From Acanthochlamys bracteata (taxonomy: Eukaryota; Streptophyta; Magnoliopsida; Pandanales; Velloziaceae), in contig CM034131.1 in assembly GCA_019914995.1 (NCBI GenBank), positions 6,232,501 through 6,296,500 of the forward strand: 64,000 nt of DNA. The letters are read 5' to 3'. Under the pieces are notes generated by a model. That model did no database searches. It saw nothing but the letters and a program-made list of their open reading frames with translations, and was not told the origin of the DNA. Below, one piece after another: positions 1 to 12,917 of this stretch (positions are counted from its first letter, which is position 1; every line of letters starts with the position of its first letter). The translations under genes were made by a program, and so were the position numbers.

Positions 1-2430
1 CCTATACTTCTCATCGTCGCCATACTTATTTAACTATTTGCTTTATGGTTTGAGTTATAGAATAAATGATTATTAATTCTCCACTAATTTCAATTATTGG
101 TCTCATTAGCTCTGAATCTCATATAAATGACATATGGAGAAGGCCATTTTGACATGCCACTTTCTGTTAATTGGATAGATTATACAATTATGAAATATTA
201 TATATAGAGTATAATTAAATCTTAACTAATAATAATTAACAAATCCAATTGTTTATATTTATAAATATTATATATTATTTCTAAACTTATTTTCGTTCTT
301 ATTTTTAAATGAGATTGAAACACAAAACTAAAATTTACTTTCAACCTACTTCAAAAAACAATTGAAATAAAATTTGAATTTCACTTCCAACCCATTTAAA
401 AAAATAATTAAAACATAAAATTTGAACTCTACTTTCAACCCATTTTAAAAAATATTTGAAATATAAAAACTAAATTCCACTTTCAACTCATTTCAAGAAA
501 CTCTATTTTTCGCTTTTCACGTTTACGAAACTCAGTTACAGATATTTGAAACACGCCCTAAGCCCAACCTAGATTTTCTTCTCATATGTTCTCCCTTCTT
601 CTAAAATTCTCTCTTATGGTATATTTGGATACATGAGTAAGAAATAAAAGTAAAATGACAGATATAAAAAATAATAAGAGGCGGATAGAAAATAGTAGTT
701 AATTAATCTTATTGATGTTTGAATATATGGTAAGAATAACAAATTAACTATATTTACATTAATAGGTAAATAAATGAGTGACTAAAGTAATTTTTTTATA
801 AAAGACTCAAATGTCTTCTTTTATTTATATTAATATTACTTTTATTAATATAACTTTAATTAATTTATTACTATAATTTAAATATTAATATAACTTTTAG
901 ATTAATTTTTTTATTAATCTAAAATTATATCAATTATTAAATATAAAAATAATCATATAATTTTATTATTTACTCTACCAAAAATATAAAAAATAAAATG
1001 TGTTAATTAAATAATAATAAAAAATATAAATTATTATAATAAAAAATAACATGTGTTAATTAAAAATATTAATTAAAAATAAATATTAAATTCAAAATAA
1101 TATTAAATTAAAAGTAAATTTTAAAGAGATAAAAAAATAATAAAAAATAAAAGAATAAAAAGGAAAGCAATTTGCTTCCCTTTAGTGACCATGTGTACCC
1201 ACCATATTTGTGGGTACATATCTAACTATGAAATAGTGGGAAGAAATGGAAAGACTTTCCGATCCTTCTCTTTAAGGAAGAGTTATCAAATTTGGGGAAT
1301 GTGTTATATTTCAGAAAAGCAGCTTTTAATTTTCTAGTTCATATTTTTCAATACATTTTTTATAAGTATTTAAAAAATTTATTTAAAAATTTTAGTAAGT
1401 ATTAAAAAATTTTACACAATGAGATCTTTTTACTGCTTATTTTATTATTTTAGATAAAAAAAAAAGAATTTATTTTTTTAAAAAATAAAAATATTTTCTA
1501 TTTCAGAGAAGTACCATTTTAAAAATAATTCTAAACGTCCCCGTAGGCATTGTATGGATGATGGTGAAGCATTTTTCCACGGTAGTCATGTTTGTTTTTG
1601 TTTAATTAAAAAAAGGAAGAGAAAATGATAGGTACTCATGGTGATTAAAAAAAAAAAGTTGCTTCACCTTTTGTTCTTTTAATTTTTTAAAACTATTTAA
1701 TAATTATTTTTAATTAGTTTTTATTTATAATAATTCATAATTTTATATTTATTTAAATTTAATTAATTTTAGTTGATAGAAAAAATAATAAAACTATATA
1801 ATCAAAATTTTTAATTTAAAAATTTATTTAAATTTGTTAAATTATATCAAACATTAATTAAAAGTTAAATTAATATAAAAATTTAATCCAAAGTTATATT
1901 AATAAAGTTAATTTAAATTATATTAATCAATAGTTTAAAATTATATTAATAATAGTTAGATTAATATAATAAAAATGGTTTTTTACAAAAAATTTATTTT
2001 CGTTACTCATTCATTTACCTATTTATTCAAATAAATGCATTTGGCATTGGTTTCTCAGAAAATAATTTTTTAATTTTTAATTTTACGTTTTCTAATACAT
2101 ATTTTATAAATATTTATAGAATTTATTAAAATTATAAAAAATTCTACGTAAAATTTTTTTAATTATTATTTTATTATTTTTTAAGTGAAAAAAATTATTT
2201 CTTATAAAAATATTTTTTATTTTAAAAAACCATATTTTAAAATACTTCCATACACTCTCTTATTATATATTTAAATATTATAATATTAAATAATTATTCT
2301 ATTTTATGAGTGCTGATATTATTTTTTATATTTATTCTTTTACTTTTATTTATTAACCATGTATTCAAACACAACCATAACTTCACCGTCACTCCCATGT
2401 GTTAACTTGCATTCTAATTTGTTTCATCTT
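1..2430. repeat. AT-rich repeat-filled intergenic DNA
   Basis: No coding region is recognisable. About 293-559 is an AT-rich element with degenerate tandem units of roughly 60 bp that ends in a GAAACACGCCC motif seen again near 31.6 kb. About 606-690 and 2290-2388 are inverted copies of one sequence (roughly ATACATG-GTAAgAAATAAAAGTAAAA). A second inverted pair (an ATAGGTAAATaAATGAGT core) lies near 760-815 and 1970-2030. Two copies of the dispersed AT-rich family described at 27445 sit at about 1310-1535 and 2050-2262. The layout suggests MITEs nested in one another. Confidence 0.55.
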
Positions 2431-3668
2431 CCCTTCTCTTCAACGTTATTCTTCATCCTCCTCTGCGCTTGACGTCCGCCCGTCGACGGCCACCTTGCCG
2501 CCGTTGTTCGGCCTCTCTTTCGTCCTTACCACCGCTACTGTCGCCGCCGCCACCGCGCGATGAACTCTGGCGGTGTGAGCTCGCGGTAGAGAAACCCCAA
2601 CTCTCGCCGGACAGTACGCCGACGAATCGCCGGCGTTGAGCAGCACAATCCTTCTCTTCATCGTATTGAAGCTTTCCCTCTGTTATTTGAACTTAATTTC
2701 TGTTCGCAGCGGTGGACCACGTGGACGCCTTGCTGTTGCCGTCGATCGGCAATTTTCGGCTGCCGGCGTTCGTTCCTGTACTACTCATTCGTTCAATCGA
2801 GTTAGGGTAGCGCTGCTGCTTCTTTTTGTTGTCTGAAATTTCCTTGGCCGGAACCCTAGATCGCCGGACTCCGGCGAGCTGGTGCGCCCACGGCCGAGGT
2901 ACGCTGTGATTTATGTTTTGTACTTCTCGGACTTGTCTTTTTATGTGTAATCCATCTTACCATAGGTGTTATTCGGATCAATAATCGGCAAACTTGTCGC
3001 TGTGTTAGAAAGTCGATTTGGACGTGGTTTCTCTCCTTGATTCGGTAAACTTCCCTAAAGTTCTACTATTAGTGTTAGTTTAGTTTTACGGTTGTTTGTG
3101 AGGGTTAAATGGTAACGATTAATCTTGATTTGGAATGCGTCTTAGCATTAGGTGTGTACTAATTCTAGAATAATGATGCATCAAAGCGAATACGGTAGCA
3201 ATATTACTAGATTTCAGCTTAAGTTGTATATGTTTGAGTTTAAACGTAGGTTAGTGAGAGTAATGGTATTACTAAAGTTAGCTATGGGGCATGCGTATGT
3301 AAGGTAACCGTACTCGTACATGTAATAGGATCGAATGTATTAGGTGAATAGTTCGGCTTAGAGTCAGTTGTGGATCCACAAAGAAGTACGGTCAATATGT
3401 GAGGGTTATCGTATCACCTTTCTTTCTATATTAACGTTAGATTTTTGGCACATGTAACATTTGCCTTGTCTTTCGGCATACCTTGCCATCTTCTTTGCAT
3501 ATCTGATTGCTCCTTCATGATGCATGTTAAGATAATCATGATAACATGCTTTATATTTGAATTATTCTGATGTTAGGTTTGGTGGCTTTACTTGACCATG
3601 GTATTTCTGTCATGATTGGAATGATTCATGAAATATTATTCATGTTTTTGCCTTGGATGAAATATTCA

Positions 3669-4006
3669 CATGCCGGCCAAAAGTTGCCGGGGAGATCTTC
3701 AAATCCAATATCACCGTTGGATATGAAGAATCATGAGTTGAAAACATGTTGATAGAATTTCAGCTCAATCGGATTACGAATCGACCTCTATCGGAACTCT
3801 TGATCAAAGTGAGACAAAACGAAATATATATTTTTTGTCAAATTTAACATTTTATGTCATTTTGATCAAGAGTTCCGATGGAGGTCGATTCGTATTTCGA
3901 TTGAGCTGAAATTTTCTTAATATGTTCTCAACTCATGGTTCTTCATATTCAACGGTGGAGATTGAATTTGGAGATCTCGTCAGCCAAAAGTGGCCGGATG
4001 TGCACA
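3669..4006. repeat. Long inverted repeat (hairpin), arms about 150 bp
   Basis: The left arm (about 3669-3825) and right arm (about 3848-4006) are inverted copies with scattered mismatches and a short AT-rich loop. The arms share blocks such as AATTTCAGCTCAATCG, GGTCGATTCGTA, GAACTCTTGATCAAA and CATGAGTTGA. A transcript would fold into a hairpin of about 340 nt. The hairpin lies inside the LTR-like block. Confidence 0.85.
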
Positions 4007-4045
4007 CATGTGCCTCTAAGATGACATATGCCTATATCCTATTGT

Positions 4046-4087
4046 ATATATATATGTACACACACACACATATATATATATATATTA
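4046..4087. repeat. Compound TA/CA microsatellite
   Basis: Alternating TA repeats flank a short CA run. This is a simple repeat inside the LTR-like block, just after the hairpin. Confidence 0.9.
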
Positions 4088-5418
4088 TACTGCATGGAGG
4101 TAGGTGAGTAAGTTAGGGGCTAAGTTTAGGACTCCCGTGTGTGTGCGGGAGAGTTATCCTCTTATGACTATAGTATTAGGTTGGCTCATGCGAGTGGGGG
4201 CAGGACTACTACCCATCCGATCGATAAACCGGATGGTGGTAGCTTCGATGGGGCGCAGATGGAGTCTGGACACCGAGTGTTGGAGAAGATATGTGATTGG
4301 AGAATAGATTTAGGTTTAGATATCCTGACTCTCTGACTGTTGGTTTTGTTTTGATATTATGATTCCTTAAACTTATATATTTTGTAAAGTATTTTGATTT
4401 ATCACTTATTCGTGTTTTTATAAAAATACCACTAAATATTTATTTTATCAGCTATTTTCTTGTTTAATTAATTTATTTATTTTTGAACTTATGATTTTAT
4501 ACTCCTTATGTAATTCTTTAGCAACTACTTAATTTATTTAAGTAGTTACTTAATTATCAATACTTATTAATTTATATTTTAATACGTTATGTCTAACTAA
4601 TTATTTATTTATAAATTGGTTTTATTTATTATTTATTATAGTAAGTTTGCAATGTATATGTTTTCCTTAAGAAGTGTTTAATAATGCTCATTATTGTTTG
4701 GAAAACATCGTATTGACTATATTTTTATTTATGGTTCATTGTTGCATAATGCATTGCATATAACCGTACCTTTCTTGTTAGAAACTGAGTCGGTATGGGA
4801 TGATTTAGGACTTAGCAGGATTAATTTGATCCAGCCATTATATTTTTCCATGTAGAATGATAGGAATAAACTAATTAGATAATGCATTAGGAATTTTACC
4901 CGTGCATTCTGTTTTTCACCTCAATGAGATTGAGCTCGTTCTTTCTTTTTCTTTGACCTCTTCCAGATACAATAGAACGGGTAGAGTGGAGCTAATAATG
5001 TGGCACTACCTAATAGGTGAGTTGAGTGTATAGTCTGCAATGTTTCTTCCTTCGTATAGTCGGCTCTGTAGCTTCGAGGGATTTGTATATGTAATGAGTT
5101 GTATAATTAAGTATTGGGGTATTGTGTTAGATGTGTTTGTTTTGGAGGCCACTAGCGTTTTATTTGCTTAATTTAAAGTTAATGTATGATATTATCATTT
5201 GGGGTATTCTTATGTTAATATGTTATGGTTATTATGAAAATTGTACAGGTTTTCCCCTCGAGATTTATGGGGAGTTTTTGCCGAAAATTTTAATAATTTT
5301 GACACGTGCGGAATGGAAGTGGTGGTTTAGTTAAGGCTTACTGGGCTAGACCGAGTTGAATATGATCTAGACTTGGTCTAGACCAGAGCCTGTCACGGAC
5401 CAGAAGCAGGGCGTGACA

Positions 5419-5990
5419 TTAATATATAAATATTAAAATAAAAAGAATTAATAAATTTATTATGTTATAAAAATATTAAATTGAAAAAAATAAAATAAGA
5501 TATGGAAAAGATTTTACAAATTCAATAAAGTTAATTATTATATAACTAATGATATTTCGATTATTATATACGTCCTTCATAAATAAGTATACGTTTAGTC
5601 AAACATCTCATTCAACTTTTAGCATCAAACAACACATAACAGTAACAATTTATCCAAACGTTTTTCAGTAAAAAATTGCTTTTTCAGCAAAAACTTTAAA
5701 GCTGCTGAAAGCACTATAAAGTAGCTTTATTCTAGAAGTTCAAAAGTTTTAGCACACCCAAATGGCCCCAAAGTTTAACTCTTCTGTGATCTTGGGCCTG
5801 ATGTTAGTAAACATAGTTGTTTATGGACTACCTTTTGTAAAATAATTAATGTTTTGGGTCTTCTAATCCCGTTTGAGTCAATTCAATTTTTAGTTTATTA
5901 CACTGGTAAAATGTAGCTCTTGGGCCTGAGATTACTAAACGGGTTTTGTTGTATGAAATTTGAAATTTATACTCTTTACAGAGTTTTATC
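5419..5990. other. Intergenic spacer and promoter region upstream of the CTD phosphatase gene
   Basis: AT-rich DNA without a supported gene. The second half has a MITE-like flavour (a GCTGAAAGCACTATAAAG block) and should contain the promoter of the CTD phosphatase gene. I could not pick out a convincing TATA box. Confidence 0.4.
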
Positions 5991-8900
5991 TCAATCAAAA
6001 GCGAGGGAGAGAGCGTGTGAGCAGAAAAGGTCCGGCGACGACAGCAGATGCCGGTGGTGCCTGAATTTGATGTAATTATAGACGGTGGCATCGGAGGAAT
6101 CAGGTTTGCTCCCCTAATTTTCCTTCCCGCCTTTCTACTACTTCTATTTTTCTTCTTAATCTCTTTCTAACAATTAATCTATTGCTTAGTTTTTGTTCCA
6201 TGTTTCCACCTTGTGGAAATCGCATGACTTTACTATTACATGAATTTATGTTTTTGAGGATCATATTTTGCATTATTTATCAGCATTTTATCTTGTACAT
6301 ATGTACTTCATCATACACAAGATAAATGGAAAATTAAAAGTTTTGAACAACTTCTCAATAGTTCTTTTGATGCTAAGTTTTAGAAGCTCAAGATGTAACA
6401 ACTGAGCGATTTAGATAAGTTGAATGGTGTGGCGGTTAAAACTTGAATGAAAAAATATGGCGTGGTCGTTAAACCTAAAAGCATGAAACTTGTATGTTAC
6501 GGTTTATATGGGACTGGAAAAGAGCTATATGAATTGCATTGTTTATGGAATAAATTGTCAATTAGCAGATGCAATCAATCTAAGTTTAAATTAATAATCG
6601 TTTCAACAGATTTAACATAGAGCTCCCAGAATTATGTTTGGCTGTCACCTTTTCTGGAACTTTCGCTTTATGTGTTTCCCCGATAAACATTATTATTGCA
6701 GGTAGCAGTAGATGGCTACCATTTTACATTGCTTGTATTCTCACTTGAGCGAAGAATTTCCACTGTAGTTTTAACTTGTTCTCTTTCCCGATGTATGCAT
6801 GGTGGCTACGTATTAAGGACTAGCTTCTCATATCTTGTTACTGTTGGAACTATGCAGGCAATCTTTCAAACATGAGTCTGATGGCAGAATCCCCGCACTC
6901 ATCAAGTAGCAGTGAGGACTTTGCTGTCTTTTTAGATGCAGAATTGGAGGTTGCTTCATCAGATACTTCACCTGTAGATAATGCAAAGGATGATAATCTT
7001 CTGCAAGAGGATGATGTAGATGTTAGTCCTTTCAATGGCTTTGATGAGAGTGACTTTCCGGAAAGGAGGTGCTTTTAGCTTTTGCATGTTACATTTAGTT
7101 ATGAATTATGTGATGTTATTTTCTTGCACAGATACTCCTCTACGTAGCCTAAGTAGGGAAGTGTAACTCAGTATGCAAGCTATAAGTTGGAGTCTTTGGC
7201 CAGCTATAAGATGAAGTGCACCAGCCAATATTGTGGTTTAACTCAATATTGTTGTTTAACCTTTCTTTTGGTATTTATTGATATCTGGATCTGAACTCTA
7301 GATATGACACGTCTAAAATGTTTAGATTTATAACTTCAACACCATTCAAAAAACAAAATTCCTGTTTTGTTGCAAGTGTTTGTGATTGAAGAAGGAAGGT
7401 GTGCTCATGTTTGTTCCGAAATTATGTCTGCACTGATAGACCTCTTGTTAGATATTGTGTTTAGCGTTAATTTCTTATCTATCGAGTGTTTTTATTTATG
7501 GAATAATTGTCTTTGGCTCAAGGCAGACATATAGGCTACAGTATTTGTTTTTACATGCAGGTTGAAGAGAAGAAAATTTGATAATGAGGATGCTACCGAA
7601 GTTCAAGGATATATGAATATAGAAATAAAAGAAGAAATAACAGGTATTTCTTAATTTATATTAGTCTGACTCTGTATTTGCATGTTTTGGTTAACTTTTC
7701 CTCTTTGCTTTTTTGCGCATGTTTAACATGGGTTATTATTGTTTAGTTCCAAAATCAGTCCCTCTCATCCATATTACTGAAGTAGAAGGATAATTAGGGG
7801 TTTGAGAAAGAAAGTTTATGTTTTGGCTTGATGATTATGTTTTCATTGGCTTGCAACATATCTGTGCAAGTTTGATTATGTTTTATTGGCAGGAGAGACC
7901 TTGATATACAGAAGTATTTGTGATTCTATTGTTACTTTTACTTTTATGTTTTCATAATCTTATGACTACTTCTGTAATTGTTACTTTTGCTGCAGCAACA
8001 ATTTCAACATCTACAAAGGAGAGCATATGCCCTCCCCACCCAGGTTTCATCAAAGACATGTGCGTGAGGTGTGGACAGGTTGTAGAGGATGATGGATCAG
8101 GGGTTGCATTTGGGTACATTCACAAGGTCTGTGTTAATTGGAGAGTTACCATAATAACTGGAGATTTAGTGTCTCTTTTCCTGTTTCTCTCTATTTTTTA
8201 TCTGACGTTGGGAATAGAGTTTCTAATAGTTCGTTATGACATCCAATGTGATATTTTCTGGAATTGTCCCAAAAGAACTCTGTCTTTAATCTTGTTTTGC
8301 TAAGAAAGTATCCGAAGTGAGGATAACTTGAAGGGAGTGCATATGGACCCGTCTGGTACTTCATCATTTGATGTATCTCAGCCTAAAATGGCAGCCTTTA
8401 ATAGGTTCTGGAAACTCCTGATACTACTACTTCTTGCTTAGGATTGTAGTAATTCCTAGTTGCAGGACTAAGGAGAAAGGAAACCAAGAGCCTTCAATTC
8501 TTGTTACAATGATAATATTTTGGTATTGAATAAAATGCTAGAGTTAGCTATGGGTGCATTAAAGTCGTCCATGAAATTAGACAATCATCATTGCAACGAA
8601 GAGATAATAACATTATAATTGTGTTTTTTGGTGATTCATTATTCCTATAAGGAAACCTGACAAATACTTTGAGATATAGCAACCTGACAATGAGACTAGT
8701 TATCTTATATGAAGGTGCAAAGCTATGCAGGATTTAAAGCTAGGTGCTGCAGAAATTGACAGATTACGTGAGGCAGATTTGAGGAGTTCACTTCAAAACA
8801 AGAAGCTTATCTTGATATTAGACTTGGACCATACACTCATCAATTCAGCAAGGTTGCCTGATCTCACAGTTGACGAGCAATATTTAGTGAATCTGGCAGA

Positions 8901-11165
8901 TCAACAACGTGGTATTTCCTTTTTATTACTTTTGTTGTGTTTTATTTTTCCGGCTACAATAAACAGGCATTTTAAGGTTATTTTTCTTTCTATAGTAGTG
9001 TGAGTATGCTTCTCAATGTATTAAGCAATGACCTGAAAAGTGAAGAAATGGCCTGACTTCATAATGATTTCAGTTTGTGGTTTCTAAAATTTATTGTTAC
9101 AACTCTATGCATTTAATTATTTTGTGGCTTAATATCTGGTTTAAGGTTGTCTGTGACTCTGTTCGTAGCTGACAAGCTATATTCCCATTAAAATTTTACT
9201 TTTTGGAGGTTGCGCATTGACAAGCTATCCTTTTTCGCATGTAATTTGTTCATAAGTTTTAGTATGCTTACCTGGCTGTCTTCATGCTTTCCTGTATCCA
9301 TTCAGTCTTGATACCCTTTTAGCATTTTGACATATAGCACTATTTTGTGCTGTTGTCTATTTAAATTTAAACTATTTCATGGAATTTGCTGTGCAGTATG
9401 TTTTTGTCTAATTTAGGTTGTTTTATACTCTCTCTTGCTGCTTTTCTCATAGATGATCCACAAAGGAGCTTATTCAAGTTAGATAAAATGAATATGATGA
9501 CAAAGTTGAGGCCCTTTGTTCGTAAGTTTCTTGAAGAAGCCAATCATCTTTTTGAGATGTACATATACACTATGGGAGAGCGTTCATATGCACTGGAGAT
9601 AGCTAAGATCCTTGATCCTGAGTCACTATATTTCAAGTCAAATGTAATTTCACAAGCTGATTGTACTCGGAGGCATCAGAAAGGTCTTGATGTGATTCTT
9701 GGAGCTGAAAACATTGTAGTGATTCTTGATGACACAGAATTTGTAAGTCCATACTGAAACTTTTTAAGGCTCATAATAGAGGGAGATATTTGGTTTAATA
9801 TGCTGGAGGTATATGCTACTCTTCTGCAATATTAGTTTTATTCAATAACTCTAATGTTGGATGGTATGTTAGCTCATATTACTGTGTTTTTTATTGCAAC
9901 TGCATCTATATTAGGTTTTGGATTTGTTTTGCTTAATCCACTTTTCGGGTCCTCATGAACCATGACAATGCTTATGTTTGAGAGGAGATTTTGCTGATCC
10001 TTTTGACTATGTTATATGCATTGTTGAAGAATCTGCATGAAGAAACCAGGGGAAATGTGGCTACAAGTTAGTGGAGTGAAATAGTACAGAGAAACTTATG
10101 TTAGATAAACAGTATTATGCAGAATGATGTTTTGAGAGATATGTTGCATTGCGAGATGAATGATTAATTTATATCACATTAGAGTAGTGAATTATTTCCA
10201 AGTATTTAACATACAGACTTACGAAATTGTTTTTAATCTGGTAATTGTGATCTCAACAATATGATGCACTTGTTTTGGTTGTTTTTTCTAGTAACATGAG
10301 TCAGTTTACACACTCAATAGAATGTAGCAAATTTTCCCTTCGGATGCTGGTGCAAGTCTTAGTAGGTATTTGAGCATATTGGACCCCTTTGCAGTGCTGA
10401 ACTTTGAGCTGCATGTTTCTGCTTTAACAGGTCTGGCAGAAGCACAAAGAGAACCTTATTTTAATGGAGCGGTACCATTACTTCACCTCTAGTTGTCGGC
10501 AGTTTGGTTTCAGTGCCAAGTCTCTGTCAGAATCCATGATGGATGAGGCGGAATTAGATGGAGCTTTGGCCACAATCCTCAACGTTCTGAAAAAAACTCA
10601 CCAAATGTTCTTTGATACAGTTAATAGTTCTTTTAAGAGTTTGTGGCTTTACACATTCATCTGCTAAAAGTTCTAGGCTAAATCTTTTTGTGTATCTTAT
10701 ATGAGATGACTTCTTTCAGGTCCAAGGTGATGATTACTCATCATGTGATGTTAGACAGGTAATCAGACAATAGTATCAAAGTTGCCTCTCTCACTTTTAA
10801 ATGGGAAAATTCACACCTTTCTTTCTTTATTTTTTAATGGCATCATTCTGCAGGTCTTGAAAAGGGTCAGACGTGAAATCTTACATGGTTGCAAAATAGT
10901 TTTCAGCCGTGTATTCCCATCCAAATGCAAGGCTGAGGATCAGCTTATCTGGAGGATGGCCGAGCAGCTGGGAGCAGTATGTGTTACTGAAGGAGACTCT
11001 TCTGTGACTCACGTGGTATCAACAGATACTGGAACACAGAAGGCTCGCTGGGCCTTGCTGAATGAGAAGTTTCTGGTAAACCCACGTTGGATTGAAGCTG
11101 CAAATTACAGGTGGCAGAGGCAGAAGGAAGCCGATTATGGAGTTACAACTTCAAAGGAAGCTTAA
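5990..11165 (+). CDS. CPL4: RNA polymerase II CTD phosphatase-like 4 (FCP1/CPL4 family)
   Basis: A nuclear phosphatase that removes phosphate from the RNA polymerase II C-terminal repeat. Coding exons read as 6872-7068, 7561-7643, 7996-8126, 8731-8911, 9453-9742, 10431-10619, 10720-10758 and 10854-11165, all in phase, giving 473 residues. A 5' UTR exon (about 5990-6102) is spliced to 6858. The start ATG at 6872 opens a Ser-rich acidic N-terminus, MSLMAESPHSSSS, as in Arabidopsis CPL4. A KRRK basic stretch follows, then a CPPHP...CVRCGQ segment. The FCP1 catalytic motif DLDHT is at residues 168-172, and a conserved ILDDTE lies near 288-293. A C-terminal BRCT domain spans about 375-465 (KIVFSRVFP, THVVSTD, ARWALLNEKFLV). 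Arabidopsis CPL4 has the same order and similar length. No coding defects were seen. Seven introns interrupt the coding sequence, and an eighth intron lies in the 5' UTR. Confidence 0.93.
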
Positions 11166-12917
11166 GATCTTCAGCACTATATCACTCTTTATTTTGCTGG
11201 CACCTTTGGTACAATGTGGCCTTCTCAGCCTCACAAAACTAGAAGTTCTTGTCTAGCGAATGACAGTAAATTGACTTCTCACACCAGCAAAAGGAAGTTC
11301 GAATCCAGTAATTACCTTAAGTAGAATCCAGAATTTGCAGTTTGATATTGATTGTTTATTATGGCCATAGCCAGTACTTCCTTTCAAATCCTTGTAAATT
11401 AAATGTATATTGTAATTTGAAAGTGCAATATGTTCACTGCTAGTGTTCGAACACCTAATCAATCTCGGTAGCTGCTCTACCTGTTGCCTTGTGAGTGCTT
11501 GCGATTTTGGATATTGTTGCTATATATAATAGTTAAAGGTGTTAGATATATGCATATACAAAATGTAACAGGTTACATTCATTTGGTTCCGCATTAATAG
11601 TATCTGTTCTGTTTCCTGATACCTCGTGCGTCATCTGTGTTTCTGTGGGCATGGTTCTGTTGTGCATACCAGAAAGTGGAGGATCTGATGAATTTATTTG
11701 AAACCAGCTCGTCGAGATAAGTGGTAAGTAATCTTGGAACTATACTGGCAATGGTGATATTCATTTTGTCTGCAGGCTGCGGTAAATTTTCTTAACAAGT
11801 TCAGTTAGAAAATTTCCTCTGCACTAAATTGTTATTCTTATACAGATTATAGAGTTAAAAGATTAGTGTGTTTTAATTGCGTGAAAATAAGTTTTGTGAA
11901 GATGAGCTTCGTAAAAATAAAATTCAATGAGAAATAAAATTCGAAATGGTCATCAAAATATGTGAAATAAATTTAAAATAAAATTCGATAAAAAATAGAG
12001 TTTAGTATCACAATAAAAATAGAGTTCAAGATAGCAATTTAAATACGTGAAATGATTGAACTCAAAATCTAGAAAGAGTGGCTCAAATCTAGAAGAAGAA
12101 GTGCAAGTTCGGTGTGCTAGTCTTTCAGTTCTACAATGCCAAAGCACTTCTATCTTTGAAAGGATTTTAAAATAATACCATCTTCCTATTAGAAACATTC
12201 CGATGTTGATGGCATACATACAGGGCAATGTGATACAACTCGTTCCTGCATTGCAATATCATATTTTCTTGTTTCAACTATGAATACATCCCAATTCTGT
12301 TTTATGAGACTTCTGACTGTTACATCTATATCAGATCAGAGAATCTGTACAATACTTGAATCACTAATCTAACCACCCTTTTATTCTAAGCACTGGTTGT
12401 TCTTTATCTAGAAAGTTGTAGAGCTTCCATCCAACAATCATGTGATTCTTTTTCAGTTTCTTTACTTTTGGTAGGAATTCTGTTCTATGTAGGATCTCTA
12501 TTTTCTTGTGAATGACAAGTACACCTTGATTTCAACTTTCACCCATGCTAGATTGGATAAGTTTCTAGCTTTCTTATATGTATTTGGTTTGTCTTCCTTC
12601 TATTTGGTGTTATGACCATTTAGTGGTCGTTCCATTTGTGAGATTTTGTTCGCATGTTGTAGGATTTTTTTTTCCCTGCTTCTTAATAAAATCTCCACTT
12701 CCTTTCGTATTGGCTTCTCTCTGATTGCACTAATTACTCTAGCATATTGCTGTAGAACTTGCTGAAAGAGGATTTGCATCTCAAAATGCAAATTCTTTTA
12801 AGTCATAGTAGTTACATTTTCCATACTTGAAGCACAGGGTTCACATGAACATTAGGAATTACTTTGCAGGAGTATAGACTTATTGTGGAATTTGATGGAC
12901 TGCTGTAACTTTAGCAG
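11166..12917. other. 3' UTR of the CTD phosphatase gene, then non-coding DNA
   Basis: The first few hundred bases are probably 3' UTR. About 11870-12080 is an AT-rich repeat with recurring AAAATTCGATAAAAAATA-type units, also seen near 38.6 and 46.4 kb. Nothing in 12080-12917 could be assigned to a gene, although it may hold decayed upstream exons or introns of the Der pseudogene that follows. Confidence 0.5.

Larger units (their letters stand above)
2430..5418 (+). mobile_element. LTR-like block, probable solo or truncated LTR of a Ty3/Gypsy-type element
   Basis: A GC-richer, non-coding block is set in AT-rich DNA. It ends at 5418 in GGGCGTGACA, preceded by TGTCACGG. This kind of terminus is typical of a common class of plant Gypsy LTRs. 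The block carries a GC-rich leader (2450-2900), a long hairpin (3669-4006), a TA/CA microsatellite (about 4046-4087) and LTR-like unique sequence near 4090-4340. No matching TGTCACG start was found at the left edge, so the 5' boundary is uncertain and the element may be truncated. No gag or pol frame is visible. It looks like a broken, old fossil. Confidence 0.4.

Noticed and set aside
2446-2836. Overlapping 66-71-codon frames on both strands in the GC-rich leader
   Set aside because: No family resemblance. Their occurrence reflects high GC content within the LTR-like block.
4104-4336. Two overlapping 65-67-codon frames
   Set aside because: They lie in LTR-like repeat sequence, in different frames, with no recognisable domain.
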